NCBI RefSeq assembly: GCF_000196675.2
Contig: NC_015312.1
Span: forward strand, 5,224,501 to 5,288,500
Length of the DNA stretch: 64,000 nucleotides
DNA from: Pseudonocardia benzenivorans CB1190
Lineage (GTDB): Bacteria > Actinomycetota > Actinomycetes > Mycobacteriales > Pseudonocardiaceae
Direction of reading: 5' to 3'
The notes beneath the pieces are model-generated. The model saw only the letters and a list, made by a program, of their open reading frames with translations, was not told the origin of the DNA and did not search any database. Below are positions 24,397 through 32,260 of the stretch, piece by piece (positions within the stretch are counted from its first letter, which is position 1; each line of letters starts with the position of its first letter). The position numbers and the translations under genes are program-made.

Positions 24397-24906
24397 TCAG
24401 TCCTCCTCGTGTGCTCGGAACGACTCCGGCAGAAAAGCCGAAGCCAGGTCGCGCATGAGCTCGAGTGTCGCCGTCCGCCGCGGGGCGGCCTCCCGCTCGT
24501 CGCAGCCGAGGCGTTCGGCCAGCCCGGCGAGGTCGTCCCCGGCAACACAGACGCCGACGAACACCTCCTGGTGCTCGGCGGGCACCTCACGCAGTCGCGC
24601 GTACAGACGCGGCCACTCCCCCACGAGCGTCAGGTTCCCGGCCTCGGCGTCCGCGATGTACCCCTCGGCCAGGGTGGCGATGCGCCCGGAGTACGGCAGG
24701 CCGAAGTAGCGGAACACCATGGGCCGGGCGATGAGCCCGGCGACGACCTGGACGGCGACCTGCCCCGCGAGCGACGGCTCGTTGAGCCGGTGGGCGCAGG
24801 TGTAGTGGATCGCCTCGTACGTCGAGGTGACGCGGGCGAGCCAGTCGCGATACCCGGAGCCGCGGTCGTCGTCGGCGCCGGGGTACAGCTCAGTGGTGGA
24901 TGTCAT
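24397..24906 (-). CDS. Sigma-factor-like protein of the tubulin-like operon
   Basis: A 169-residue protein. The first part (YEAIHYTCAHRLNEPSLAGQVAVQVVAGLIARP) resembles region 2 of ECF sigma factors, where helices follow the pattern A.Rl.d..lAe..vQ.Vf. The last part (VPAEHQEVFVGVCVAGDDLAGLAERLGCDEREAAPRRTATLELMRDLA) resembles region 4, with a helix-turn-helix and an RT.tLeLMRdLa helix. The intervening sequence is longer and unlike known factors, so it could be a degenerate or specialised sigma. It lies behind a strong hairpin after the first tubulin-like gene. If active, it is a candidate to read the shared promoter elements. This assignment is tentative. Confidence 0.5.
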   Translation of the reverse strand: MTSTTELYPGADDDRGSGYRDWLARVTSTYEAIHYTCAHRLNEPSLAGQVAVQVVAGLIARPMVFRYFGLPYSGRIATLAEGYIADAEAGNLTLVGEWPRLYARLREVPAEHQEVFVGVCVAGDDLAGLAERLGCDEREAAPRRTATLELMRDLASAFLPESFRAHEED

Positions 24907-25100
24907 CGGCGTCCGTTCTCATCGCCTGACCGGGTCGGCCGCGTCGTCGGCGCCCTCCCGCCGTTGTCCGGGCGACGCGTCGCACCCGGACAGCTGTCCT
25001 TCCCACGGGTCCGAACCGCTGCGTCGAGCACCGGTCCCGCAGGGGGACGACATCGCCGCCAGCGGACGCACGGCGACACAGTTCCTCCGGCGGAGGGGAC

Positions 25101-25190
25101 GTGGCAGAGGCCGGCCGCCGTCCGTCCCGTACCGCGGTGGTACGGGACGGACGCCGGCCGTGGGCTCTGCCACCCCGCCCTACGGGGTGG
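25101..25190 (-). terminator. Double hairpin between tubulin-like A and the sigma-like gene
   Basis: At 25171-25190, CCACCCCG / CGGGGTGG overlaps the tubulin-like A stop. At 25101-25173 a second, very long dyad pairs GTGGCAGAG with CTCTGCCAC at the outside, CCGGCC with GGCCGG in the middle, and GTCCGTCCCGTACC with GGTACGGGACGGAC around a five-base loop. There is no T-tract in the transcript direction. It may act as partial terminator or 3'-end stabiliser, letting the tubulin-like genes be expressed above the downstream genes. Confidence 0.75.
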
Positions 25191-26835
25191 GTACGACCGT
25201 GGTCGTCATCATCGCGATGTGCTGGGCCTGGACCTCGGTCAGGTCCTTCGAGGCCGGCGCATCCCCACGAATCGCCTCGTGCGGGACCACCACCCAGCAC
25301 GCACAGCCCCAGATGCATTCGCCGGCCATGCCGTCGAACCTGATGGACTGCTCGGACAGCATCACCCCGAGGTCCAGGATCCACGAGTGCATCAGCAGCT
25401 TCTCCTCCCACGACTCGATCGCGTCGTAGGCGTCGCGCGCCGCGAAGAACGCGGTGAAGTCGCTCTTCGCGACACCCGGGATGACGATGTTGCTGTAGGC
25501 CGTCAGCTCGTCGAAGAACTCGCCGACACTCGTGTTGATCGTGCCGTCCTCACCGTCGAGCACGTACTCGCCGAGTGTGGCCTCCAGCTTCTTCTGCAGG
25601 GTGTCGTTCCACAGCTCACGAGGCGCGACCGTGTGCGCCTCGATGTAGTCGGTCTTGAACCCGTCCCGCAGGCCCGAGAACTTCGGGATGTAGCCGATCC
25701 ACTTGCCCATCACATCCCGCCACTTGCTCTTCGGTTCCCCCGGGAGCACCTCCACGCCAGGGTGGGTGTACTTCGCGACGTCGAACACCGTCCAGGTCCG
25801 GTCGCCGGAGATGTTGCGCTCGTGCGGGGCACCGGTGAAGCCCGCCGGACGCAGCATCTTGAACAGCAGGCGCCCGTAGTCCTGCACCACGAACCGCGTG
25901 AACGAGTCGTTGATGAACTTGCGGGTCACCATCTTCCGGAGATGGTCACGGACGGCGGGCTTGCCCGCCTTCGTGTACGACCCCAGGCGTTGCCAGGAGT
26001 GCTCCTGCGGGAGCGCGAAGAATCCACCGGTGAACGGGTTCTTGTACAGATCGCCCCACACGGCCATGACGCCCTGGTTCTTCGCGTCGTCGAGCATGCA
26101 GTCGATCTCGTTCATGGTGGGGAACAGCGCCGCGGCCCCGCCCGCGTGCTCCTCGTCCCCGGAGAACGGGAGCGCCGCAACACCGACGACGGGAATACGA
26201 CGACCCAGCTTCACATTCGACAGGTGGCGGGCCAGGTCGACGACGATCCCGCTGCCGGTGCCACCACTCATCGAGAAGAACACCAGGACGATCGAGGGCA
26301 GCTGTGTCGCGTTGATCGACGCCACGAAATCGTCGAGCTCACGCTCCAGGGGCTTGTCCCCGCCGTAGTAGTAGTGTCCGTAGATCGCCTTCGACACGGC
26401 CCGCGGAATCGACTCGCCGGCCTTCGGCAGCTCCAGATCGGCAGGCAGCCACGGCTCGTAGTTGGGGTTCCAGTAGTAGCGGGGGTACTCCATCTTCAAG
26501 AACTCACGCCAGCGGTTCAAGCTGGTCATGAGGTCCTTCTTCTCCGGAACCTCGAGTGAGACGGTGCGGACCTGAGCCCGATCGGTCGGGATCCCACGGG
26601 CGGTCAACCGCTGCCCGAAACCGCCGATGTACTCCTTGAGCTCGTGCTGGTCCTGGTCGCCGATGTCGATCGACAGACCGGTGAAGCGCGCGCGGGGATC
26701 CTCCAACATGTCCTCGATCTCACCGGTACGCAACAGTGCCTCGACCATGTACGCACCGGTCTTCCCGATCCCGATCGCGTGGATGCAGTGGGGCGACTGG
26801 GCCCCCGTCGCGCTGTGGTACATCGACAGTGCCAT
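25180..26835 (-). CDS. Tubulin/FtsZ-like GTPase-fold protein A (intact GTP signature)
   Basis: A 551-residue protein. Residues 20-26 (AIGIGKTG) match the glycine loop T1 of tubulins, and SMSGGTGSGIVVDLARHL (about 188-205) is the tubulin signature loop T4, fully conserved. MNEIDCMLDDAKN lies where a later nucleotide-contacting Asn would be. No clear GxxNxD catalytic T7 loop is seen. It shares long blocks with the second tubulin-like protein (MEYPRYYWNPNYEPWLP at about 115-131; MAVWGDLYKNPFTGGFF), and both end with GECIWGCACWVVVPHxAIRG, a Cys-x3-Cys-x-Cys site unknown in classical tubulins. AGGAGG precedes ATG 26835. Probably binds GTP and assembles; cellular role unknown. Confidence 0.82.
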   Translation of the reverse strand: MALSMYHSATGAQSPHCIHAIGIGKTGAYMVEALLRTGEIEDMLEDPRARFTGLSIDIGDQDQHELKEYIGGFGQRLTARGIPTDRAQVRTVSLEVPEKKDLMTSLNRWREFLKMEYPRYYWNPNYEPWLPADLELPKAGESIPRAVSKAIYGHYYYGGDKPLERELDDFVASINATQLPSIVLVFFSMSGGTGSGIVVDLARHLSNVKLGRRIPVVGVAALPFSGDEEHAGGAAALFPTMNEIDCMLDDAKNQGVMAVWGDLYKNPFTGGFFALPQEHSWQRLGSYTKAGKPAVRDHLRKMVTRKFINDSFTRFVVQDYGRLLFKMLRPAGFTGAPHERNISGDRTWTVFDVAKYTHPGVEVLPGEPKSKWRDVMGKWIGYIPKFSGLRDGFKTDYIEAHTVAPRELWNDTLQKKLEATLGEYVLDGEDGTINTSVGEFFDELTAYSNIVIPGVAKSDFTAFFAARDAYDAIESWEEKLLMHSWILDLGVMLSEQSIRFDGMAGECIWGCACWVVVPHEAIRGDAPASKDLTEVQAQHIAMMTTTVVPTP

Positions 26836-26930
26836 GACCGATTCCTCCTGAGAATTGACGTGCAGCAGCGCCGCCCGACCCTCGCGGGGTGAGCGCCGGA
26901 ACTTCCCGACCTGTTACCTGCCCCGATCGG

Positions 26931-27230
26931 TCAGCGGACGTATCCGAGATCCTTGAGAATTGTCGCGGCGGTCGTGGGCCGCTCATCAGCGATATACGTG
27001 CGGTAGTAGTCGACCACAGCGCCGTAGTCGTTGGTCATCTTTCCCTCCTCGAGCAGTTGCATCGCCTTCTCGAGGTACCCACGAGTGATCTTGTCCTGCC
27101 ACAACCGGTGTGCCACATAGATGTACTCGTCGTCAGCACCCGTCACCTCGAGGGTGCGCGCGCCCGGCATCGAGGGCAGCTGCGCCCCCTTCTCGTAACG
27201 CCTCACGACCTCGGCCCACGACGTCACCAT
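26931..27230 (-). CDS. Small cluster protein, paralogue 1
   Basis: A 99-residue protein lying between the two tubulin-like genes: WAEVVRRYEKGAQLPSMPGARTLEVTGADDEYIYVAHRLWQDKITRGYLEKAMQLLEEGK, then VVDYYRTYIADERPTTAATILKDLGYVR. It aligns over its full length with the product at 24092-24391. Predicted beta-rich first half, helical second half. ATG 27230 follows GGGAG at the right distance; a TTG 18 bp upstream would overlap the preceding stop. Position between the pair suggests a partner or assembly regulator, by inference only. Confidence 0.82.
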   Translation of the reverse strand: MVTSWAEVVRRYEKGAQLPSMPGARTLEVTGADDEYIYVAHRLWQDKITRGYLEKAMQLLEEGKMTNDYGAVVDYYRTYIADERPTTAATILKDLGYVR

Positions 27231-27244
27231 CACAGTCTCCCGTC

Positions 27245-28708
27245 TCAACCGGACACGGCAACAGCAGGATCGAGCTCGTCGACAACCGACACGACGGTCT
27301 CACCCCGAATAGCCGCATGAGGCACCACGACCCAGCAGGCGCAACCCCAGATGCATTCCCCACCCATGCCGTCGAAACGGATGGAAGGCTCACACAGCAT
27401 GACCCCCAGATCCAGCAGCCACGAATGCATCAACAGATGCTCTTCCCAGTCCTCGATCGCGTCGTAGGCCGCACGCGCCGGCACGAACATCTCCAGATCG
27501 AGCTTCGACGCCCGCGGCAGGACGACTCCGACGAACTCGTTGTCGGCCGCGACCGTCTCCACCACCGGGTCGACCCGAGTCGTCGCCACCCCCGCGATCG
27601 CCGCTCCCACGGCCTTGGCCGCGGCAGTCGCGCGCTTCCCGCCACCGAAGACCCGAGCCTCGGCGTACTCGGTCGAGAAACCCTCGACCAGCCCGACGCC
27701 CGCCAACGAGTCGACCTCCTCGAGCGGGCGCGTCACCAGAACGTTGACCCAACGATCGCTCTGCTGACCACGAATCGCCGGATGCCACTGGTCACCCGGA
27801 ACGGCCAGCCAGTTCAACGCCTTCAACGTCTCGTACAGGTCCCGCCCGCCGCGAACGCTGCAGAACGACGCGATCGCCTCGACCGGACTGTGCACGCCGT
27901 CGTCGGGCACGACGAAGAAGCCCCCCGTGAACGGGTTCTTGTACAGATCGCCCCACACCGCCATCACACCGTTGTTCTTCTCGGTGTCGATCATGCAGTC
28001 CAACTCGTTGATCACCGGGAAGAACGTCGCGTCCACCTCCTGGGGCAGCACCCCCATCCCCACGACCCACGGCCGACGTCCGAGCTTGATCGACGACAGA
28101 TGACGGGCGATCTCGACGACGATGCCGCTGCCGACGGCCTCGGCCAGCGAGAACGCCACCACCACCAACGGCGTGTGCTCGCTCGCCAGCACACTCTCGG
28201 CGAAACCGTCCAAGGCCTCGGTGATCTCGCGGTTCTGGTAGTACTCGGCCCCGTAGACGGCCTTCGCCACTGCCCGGGACATCTCCGCCCCACTCGCCGG
28301 AATCTCCAGGTCACCCGGCAGCCAGGGCTCGTAGTTGGGATTCCAGTAGTAGCGCGGATACTCCATCTTCAGGAACTCGCGATAACGGTTCAGCGCCGAC
28401 GACAGGTCCTCCCGGGACGGGATCGGCAGCTCCACCGCCCGCACCGACCCACCGGCGGCGAGGCCGGACAGGCTTCCCTGGCCGACATCGACGGCCACGG
28501 CACTGAACCCGGGCAGGCCGGACCCGGCCAACTCCGAGATCACCGCGGCGCCACACGGACCCAGCCCCAACACATGAACCGAGAACGGCCCCTCGTGATC
28601 ACCGGCATGATGCACCTTCTCGTTGCTGAGCGCCTCGACCCGCGCCAGCGCGGAGTCCACCTCACTCTCGTGACCGTGACCGTGGCCATGACCGTGATCG
28701 TCAGACAT
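27245..28708 (-). CDS. Tubulin-like protein B (degenerate GTP signature, His-rich N-terminus)
   Basis: A 487-residue paralogue of protein A. It starts MSDDHGHGHGHGHE, a probable metal-binding tail. HVLGLGPCGAAVISEL keeps the T1 glycine loop, but the T4 loop reads FSLAEAVGSGIVVEIARHL (about 185-203): the GGTGS core is lost apart from GSG. Blocks MEYPRYYWNPNYEPWLP, INELDCMIDTEKNNGVMAVWGDLYKNPFTGGFF and the terminal GECIWGCACWVVVPH are nearly identical to A, while the central insert of A is shorter. This suggests a heteromeric pair in which only A hydrolyses GTP. First gene of the operon; GGAG precedes ATG 28708. Confidence 0.82.
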   Translation of the reverse strand: MSDDHGHGHGHGHESEVDSALARVEALSNEKVHHAGDHEGPFSVHVLGLGPCGAAVISELAGSGLPGFSAVAVDVGQGSLSGLAAGGSVRAVELPIPSREDLSSALNRYREFLKMEYPRYYWNPNYEPWLPGDLEIPASGAEMSRAVAKAVYGAEYYQNREITEALDGFAESVLASEHTPLVVVAFSLAEAVGSGIVVEIARHLSSIKLGRRPWVVGMGVLPQEVDATFFPVINELDCMIDTEKNNGVMAVWGDLYKNPFTGGFFVVPDDGVHSPVEAIASFCSVRGGRDLYETLKALNWLAVPGDQWHPAIRGQQSDRWVNVLVTRPLEEVDSLAGVGLVEGFSTEYAEARVFGGGKRATAAAKAVGAAIAGVATTRVDPVVETVAADNEFVGVVLPRASKLDLEMFVPARAAYDAIEDWEEHLLMHSWLLDLGVMLCEPSIRFDGMGGECIWGCACWVVVPHAAIRGETVVSVVDELDPAVAVSG

Positions 28709-29160
28709 CTGGGAAGCTCCTTCTTCAGGTGGTGGGTTCTCGGCTGATCGATGCCGTGCGCGGAGATGAACAACGCCGACGACTGCCGACGACCCGACCC
28801 CGGCCGACCTGCACCCGTGCGACGAACCGACTCCCCCGACACCCGGGGCGGTGAGCCGGACGGCGCACTCCGTCTCACCGCGGAGAATGTCGACGTGGTC
28901 GACCGGCGACGGCCCCGCGACCCCGCACCGGAGCCCACCGGATCCGGGTGCCGGGGGCACCCGCACCACGCCGAGAGCGTCGCCCCTTGCGGAGCCGGAG
29001 CGGGCTCGCCACCGGTGTGCAACGTGGCCCGGTCGTGCATCGCCCCGGTACGCGAGCTTCCGGGGACCCGCGGCGGACGCGTGGACAGCGGGCCGTCCGG
29101 GCACGGCGTGCTGGCGTGCCATCCGGTCCCTCCCCACTGCGGCGTGACGTTGCTCAGGGG
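28709..29160 (-). other. Long structured leader of the tubulin-like operon
   Basis: About 450 bp separate promoter copy C from the first start codon. The other two copies have leaders of roughly 35 and 85 bp. Two perfect 8-bp stems lie here: GCGGTGAG/CTCACCGC (28848-28881) and CGGGTGCC/GGCACCCG with a GGG loop (28945-28963). The tubulin-like B frame is open through the region, but the sequence has no similarity to protein A, so I do not extend the gene. No known riboswitch is recognised. Confidence 0.5.
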
Positions 29161-29161
29161 C

Positions 29162-29212
29162 ACAACCTACGTGAATAGTGTCGTTTGGCAATACCTCCGT
29201 TGTAAAGTATCT
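29162..29212 (-). promoter_or_regulatory. Shared promoter-like element, copy C
   Basis: The + strand has CTACGT (29167-29172), 17 bases, AATACC (29190-29195), then TCCGTTGTAAAGTATCTG. Leftward this is GGTATT-17-ACGTAG, preceded by TTTACAACG. It matches copy A at most positions over 45 bp, and it is the only AT-rich patch upstream of the tubulin-like operon. Confidence 0.82.
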
Positions 29213-29396
29213 GCGAACGACGCAGACACCCCCCGTCTGTCGCTGTCCGGCCGCGCACTCTGCCGAGCGAACACAGCGGCCGACACGTCGTCTGCTCGCG
29301 CGCGCTGCGTGTCGGCCGATGGCCGGTCGGTCCGCTACCCCTGGTGCGCTCCACGGCTGGTTCCAGGCCATGCCGTCGGCCCGACGTCTCGCCGCC

Positions 29397-30980
29397 CTAC
29401 TCGTCAGCGGCGGGATTGGCCCGGGAGAACCGGACCTCCTCGATGTCGAGCCGGGCCTGGATCGCCCGCAGCACGATGTCGTCGATCCGCTGCTCGTCCC
29501 GCAGCTCCAGCAGCGCCTCACGCTTGCGGGCGATGAGCGCCAGATGCAGGCTCGCGTACTGGTCGTCGTGCCGGACGACCAGGTCGTCCTCGGTGCCGTC
29601 GGCCGCGAGCACCGTCCGGCGCTTCTCGATCTCGCCGCGCACCCGTGCCACGACACGCTCGTCGATGCCCAACTCGGACGCGGTCGTCGGGATCGAGTCG
29701 AGCGCCGCGTCGGTGATGTACATCTCGGCGTACTGCCGCTCCTCGGCGACGGAGTCGTCGGGTGGGAGCCGGGCGAACCGCACCACGCGCGGCAGCAACA
29801 GCGCCTGCAGCAGGGTCAGCACGATCACCCCGGACGTGATCACGACGATGAGGTCGCGGTCGGGGAAGGGCGCGCCGGAGTCCAGGGTCTGCGGCACCGC
29901 GAGGATCGCGGCGAGCGAGACCGCGCCGCGGAACCCGGCCACGCCGCTGACCGTGCGCTGGCGCGCCCCGATCCGGCGCAGTCGTTGCGCGGGCCGCCGG
30001 TCGAGCGCCCGGATGATGTACGGCGTCGTGTAGAGCCACGCCCAGCGCACCCCGATGACGACCGCTGTGATCAGCAGGATGTCGACGAGGGCGCGCAGGA
30101 GCGAGACGCTGGACAGGCCGCGGACAGCGGTGTGGGCCTCCAGGCCGACGAGCACGAACAGGGCGCTGCTGAGCACCGTCGTCGTGACCGTCCAGAACGG
30201 CACGGAGGTCTGCCGGGTGACCGCATTGGTGATGCGAGGGGTCACCTGGCTGATGAACAGCCCGCACGCGACGACCGCCAGGACCCCGGACGCGTCGACC
30301 GACTCGGCCGCCAGGAACGCCGCGAACGGCGTCACCAGCATCGCGATGTTCTCCAGCATCGGGTCGTCCATCCGGCGGCGCAGCTGCCAGCTCACCAGCC
30401 CCACCAGCACCCCGGCGAGCAGCCCTCCGCCGTAGGCCAGGATCAGCAGACCGGTCACGTGCAGCGTCGTCAGGTGCTCCTCGCCGATCGTGACCCCCAC
30501 CGCGAGCCCGTAGATCACGAGCGCGGTGCCGTCGTTGACCAGGCTCTCCGCCCGTAGCACCGTCACTATCCGACGCGGTAACCGCCGCGCCAGGACCCCG
30601 ACCGCGGTCGCGTCCGTCGGCGCGAGCGCCGCACCGAGCACCCACGCCGCTCCCCATGCCAGGCCGATCGCGTGCGCCACGGCCGCCACCGCCGCGGCCG
30701 TGGCGAACACCAGCACGGTGCTCGTGAGCACCACGACCCGCAGGTTGTTGCGGATCTCGCGCAGCGACGTGGTCAGGCTCTCCCAGTACAGCAGCACCGG
30801 CAGGAACACCAGCAGCACGACCTCCGGCGGCAGCTGGGCCTCGCGCAGGTGCGGCGCGAAGCCGATCAGCACCCCCACCAGCACCAGCAGGATCGCCGGC
30901 GCGATCGGGTAGCGACGCGCCAGCGCGCCGCACACGACCAGGGCGACGCCGAGGACGACCGCCATCTCCAGTCCGAGCAC
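29397..30980 (-). CDS. CPA1-type Na+/H+ antiporter (NhaP family)
   Basis: A protein of about 527 residues with ten to twelve membrane helices. ALAPTDATAVGVL and AESLVNDGTALVIY are the CPA1 ion-binding and gating motifs (paired Asp residues), and GFRGAVSLAAILAVP is the conserved late helix. A cytoplasmic C-terminal domain of about 150 charged residues follows. It exchanges cytoplasmic Na+ or K+ for protons. GTG codons at 30986 and 30980 and an ATG at 30965 are all possible starts; 30980 is a compromise. Transcribed leftward, it stops about 185 bp before promoter copy C and is not part of that operon. Confidence 0.92.
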   Translation of the reverse strand: MLGLEMAVVLGVALVVCGALARRYPIAPAILLVLVGVLIGFAPHLREAQLPPEVVLLVFLPVLLYWESLTTSLREIRNNLRVVVLTSTVLVFATAAAVAAVAHAIGLAWGAAWVLGAALAPTDATAVGVLARRLPRRIVTVLRAESLVNDGTALVIYGLAVGVTIGEEHLTTLHVTGLLILAYGGGLLAGVLVGLVSWQLRRRMDDPMLENIAMLVTPFAAFLAAESVDASGVLAVVACGLFISQVTPRITNAVTRQTSVPFWTVTTTVLSSALFVLVGLEAHTAVRGLSSVSLLRALVDILLITAVVIGVRWAWLYTTPYIIRALDRRPAQRLRRIGARQRTVSGVAGFRGAVSLAAILAVPQTLDSGAPFPDRDLIVVITSGVIVLTLLQALLLPRVVRFARLPPDDSVAEERQYAEMYITDAALDSIPTTASELGIDERVVARVRGEIEKRRTVLAADGTEDDLVVRHDDQYASLHLALIARKREALLELRDEQRIDDIVLRAIQARLDIEEVRFSRANPAADE

Positions 30981-31098
30981 GCACACATCGTGACGTCCGC
31001 GGCGACGGGTGCGCACGCGACGTCCACGTCGGCGACGGGGCACGACTCAACCGGGTCACGCAGACCCGGGGAAGGCGTGGCTCAGTGCTGCTAGTACC

Positions 31099-31563
31099 TC
31101 AGTACCGGCCCTTGATCACGAAGAAGGAGCCACGGATCGTCCCGGCCAGCTTCGACTTCTGCCGGGCGAACTTGAAGCGGGTCTCGAGCTCGGCGGGAAC
31201 GGGCATCCCGTCGGACAGCTTGAAGCCGACCGCCCGCTTCGCCCCGTCCTCGAGCCCGTACATCACGTTGATGACCAGCCCCGACTCGTAGAACACGTAC
31301 GCGAAGCGGGTCCCGTCGACGACGAACTCCGACGCCTGCAGCGGCCGGGACTCGATGACGAGGTCGCGTTCGCGCGCGAGGATGTCGGCCACCCAGGCCA
31401 CCGTCTCGGCCGCGTCGTCGGCGGGGTCGACGGTGAAGACGTGGTCGAACTTGTTCTTGAAGTAGCGGGCCTCGTTCGCCCTGAGCCCGGCCAACGCCTC
31501 GGCGACCGGCGACGACTCCACCCCGACGGTCGAGACGGTCTGAAAGTCGACGATCTCTGGCAC
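31099..31563 (-). CDS. Conserved actinobacterial protein (often labelled phage-tail protein)
   Basis: A 154-residue protein: VPEIVDFQTVSTVGVESSPVAEALAGLRANEARYFKNKFDHVFTVD, later ESRPLQASEFVVDGTRFAYVFYESGLVINVMYGLEDGAKRAVGFKLSDGM and KLAGTIRGSFFVIKGRY. The sequence is very like a protein conserved across streptomycetes and relatives that databases often call a phage tail protein; nothing phage-like surrounds it. GTG 31563 is selected because GGAGGCGCAG precedes it and it gives the conserved beginning. Function unknown. Confidence 0.8.
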   Translation of the reverse strand: MPEIVDFQTVSTVGVESSPVAEALAGLRANEARYFKNKFDHVFTVDPADDAAETVAWVADILARERDLVIESRPLQASEFVVDGTRFAYVFYESGLVINVMYGLEDGAKRAVGFKLSDGMPVPAELETRFKFARQKSKLAGTIRGSFFVIKGRY

Positions 31564-31912
31564 CTGCGCCTCCGGCACGTCCCGGCCCGATGAAAGGCCC
31601 CTTGAAAAGACAGGCGGATCGTAGCCGCCGCCGGAGATCACGGGCGCCGCGTGAACCGGACGCCGACCGTCGTGCACCGTGGCGCCGACATCCGCCTCGG
31701 CTCCGGCACGACCGTCACCGGCGACCCCGGGCTCACGTCCCCTTTCCGGGGCCCGACGCCGGCGGCGCGGTGATCCGCGGCGACGCGGACCCGGCCGGGC
31801 CACCCGCACCGGTACGACCTGTGCGCCGGGACCTGCCGGCCGCGCCGACCCGCACACTCCCCGGCCAGCCGCCGCGCGGGCTCACCTCGTCGCTCGGTTG
31901 CAGGCCGCCTCA
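31564..31912. other. Intergenic stretch, no gene seen
   Basis: About 350 bp between the 154-residue protein and the frameshifted zinc-ribbon gene. Frames are open on both strands because of high GC, but no frame shows family similarity, a ribosome site or a sensible start. Confidence 0.5.
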
Positions 31913-32159
31913 TCAGCCGGCGCCGACGTTGTCGACGATCCCGGCGCCCTCGGGCTCCTGCGCCGCGGCACTGTGCGCGCAGCAGTAGATGTCCCGCCAC
32001 CTGCACCCCGTGCCCGATCACCCGGCAACCGCAGTGCTCGCAGAGCGGGGCCATCCGGTGGATCGCGCACTCGACGCTGTCGAGGACGTGGGTCGCGCCT
32101 TGGGCGCGTACCTCGAACGCCGTGTCGTAGTCGCTGCCGCACACCTCGCACACCGCCAC
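31913..32159 (-). pseudogene. Frameshifted metallothionein-like zinc-ribbon gene
   Basis: From GTG 32159 the frame reads VCEVCGSDYDTAFEVRAQGATHVLDSVECAIHRMAPLCEHCGCRVIGHGVQVAG, the start of a small actinobacterial protein with CxxC pairs. The expected continuation D-I-Y-C-C-A-H, then AAAQEPEGAGIVDNVGAG and a TGA at 31913, is present but in another frame. The shift falls in a G-run (gcgggac, near 31997), consistent with loss of two Gs. The original frame instead runs on as low-complexity sequence. True mutation or sequencing error cannot be told apart. Confidence 0.75.
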
Positions 32160-32260
32160 GTCGTCCTCCTCCGGCCGACCCTGCACTCGGACAGCGACCA
32201 CCGGCCCGGCGCGTCGTCGGCGGAACCCGCGGACCGCACGCTCTGCCGGATCCCGACGGG

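Noticed and set aside
22702..29212. Plasmid segregation (TubZ) or chromosome division (FtsZ) locus
   Set aside because: No centromere repeats, no TubR-like regulator and no division genes; sequence blocks differ from FtsZ outside the GTP loops.
28709..29656. Upstream extension of the tubulin-like B frame to 803 codons
   Set aside because: The added residues have no similarity to protein A, and the extension would cross the shared promoter copy C; ATG 28708 has a good ribosome site.
31099..31563. Prophage remnant because of a phage-tail-like protein
   Set aside because: No integrase, capsid or other phage genes nearby; the protein is a conserved chromosomal gene in actinobacteria.
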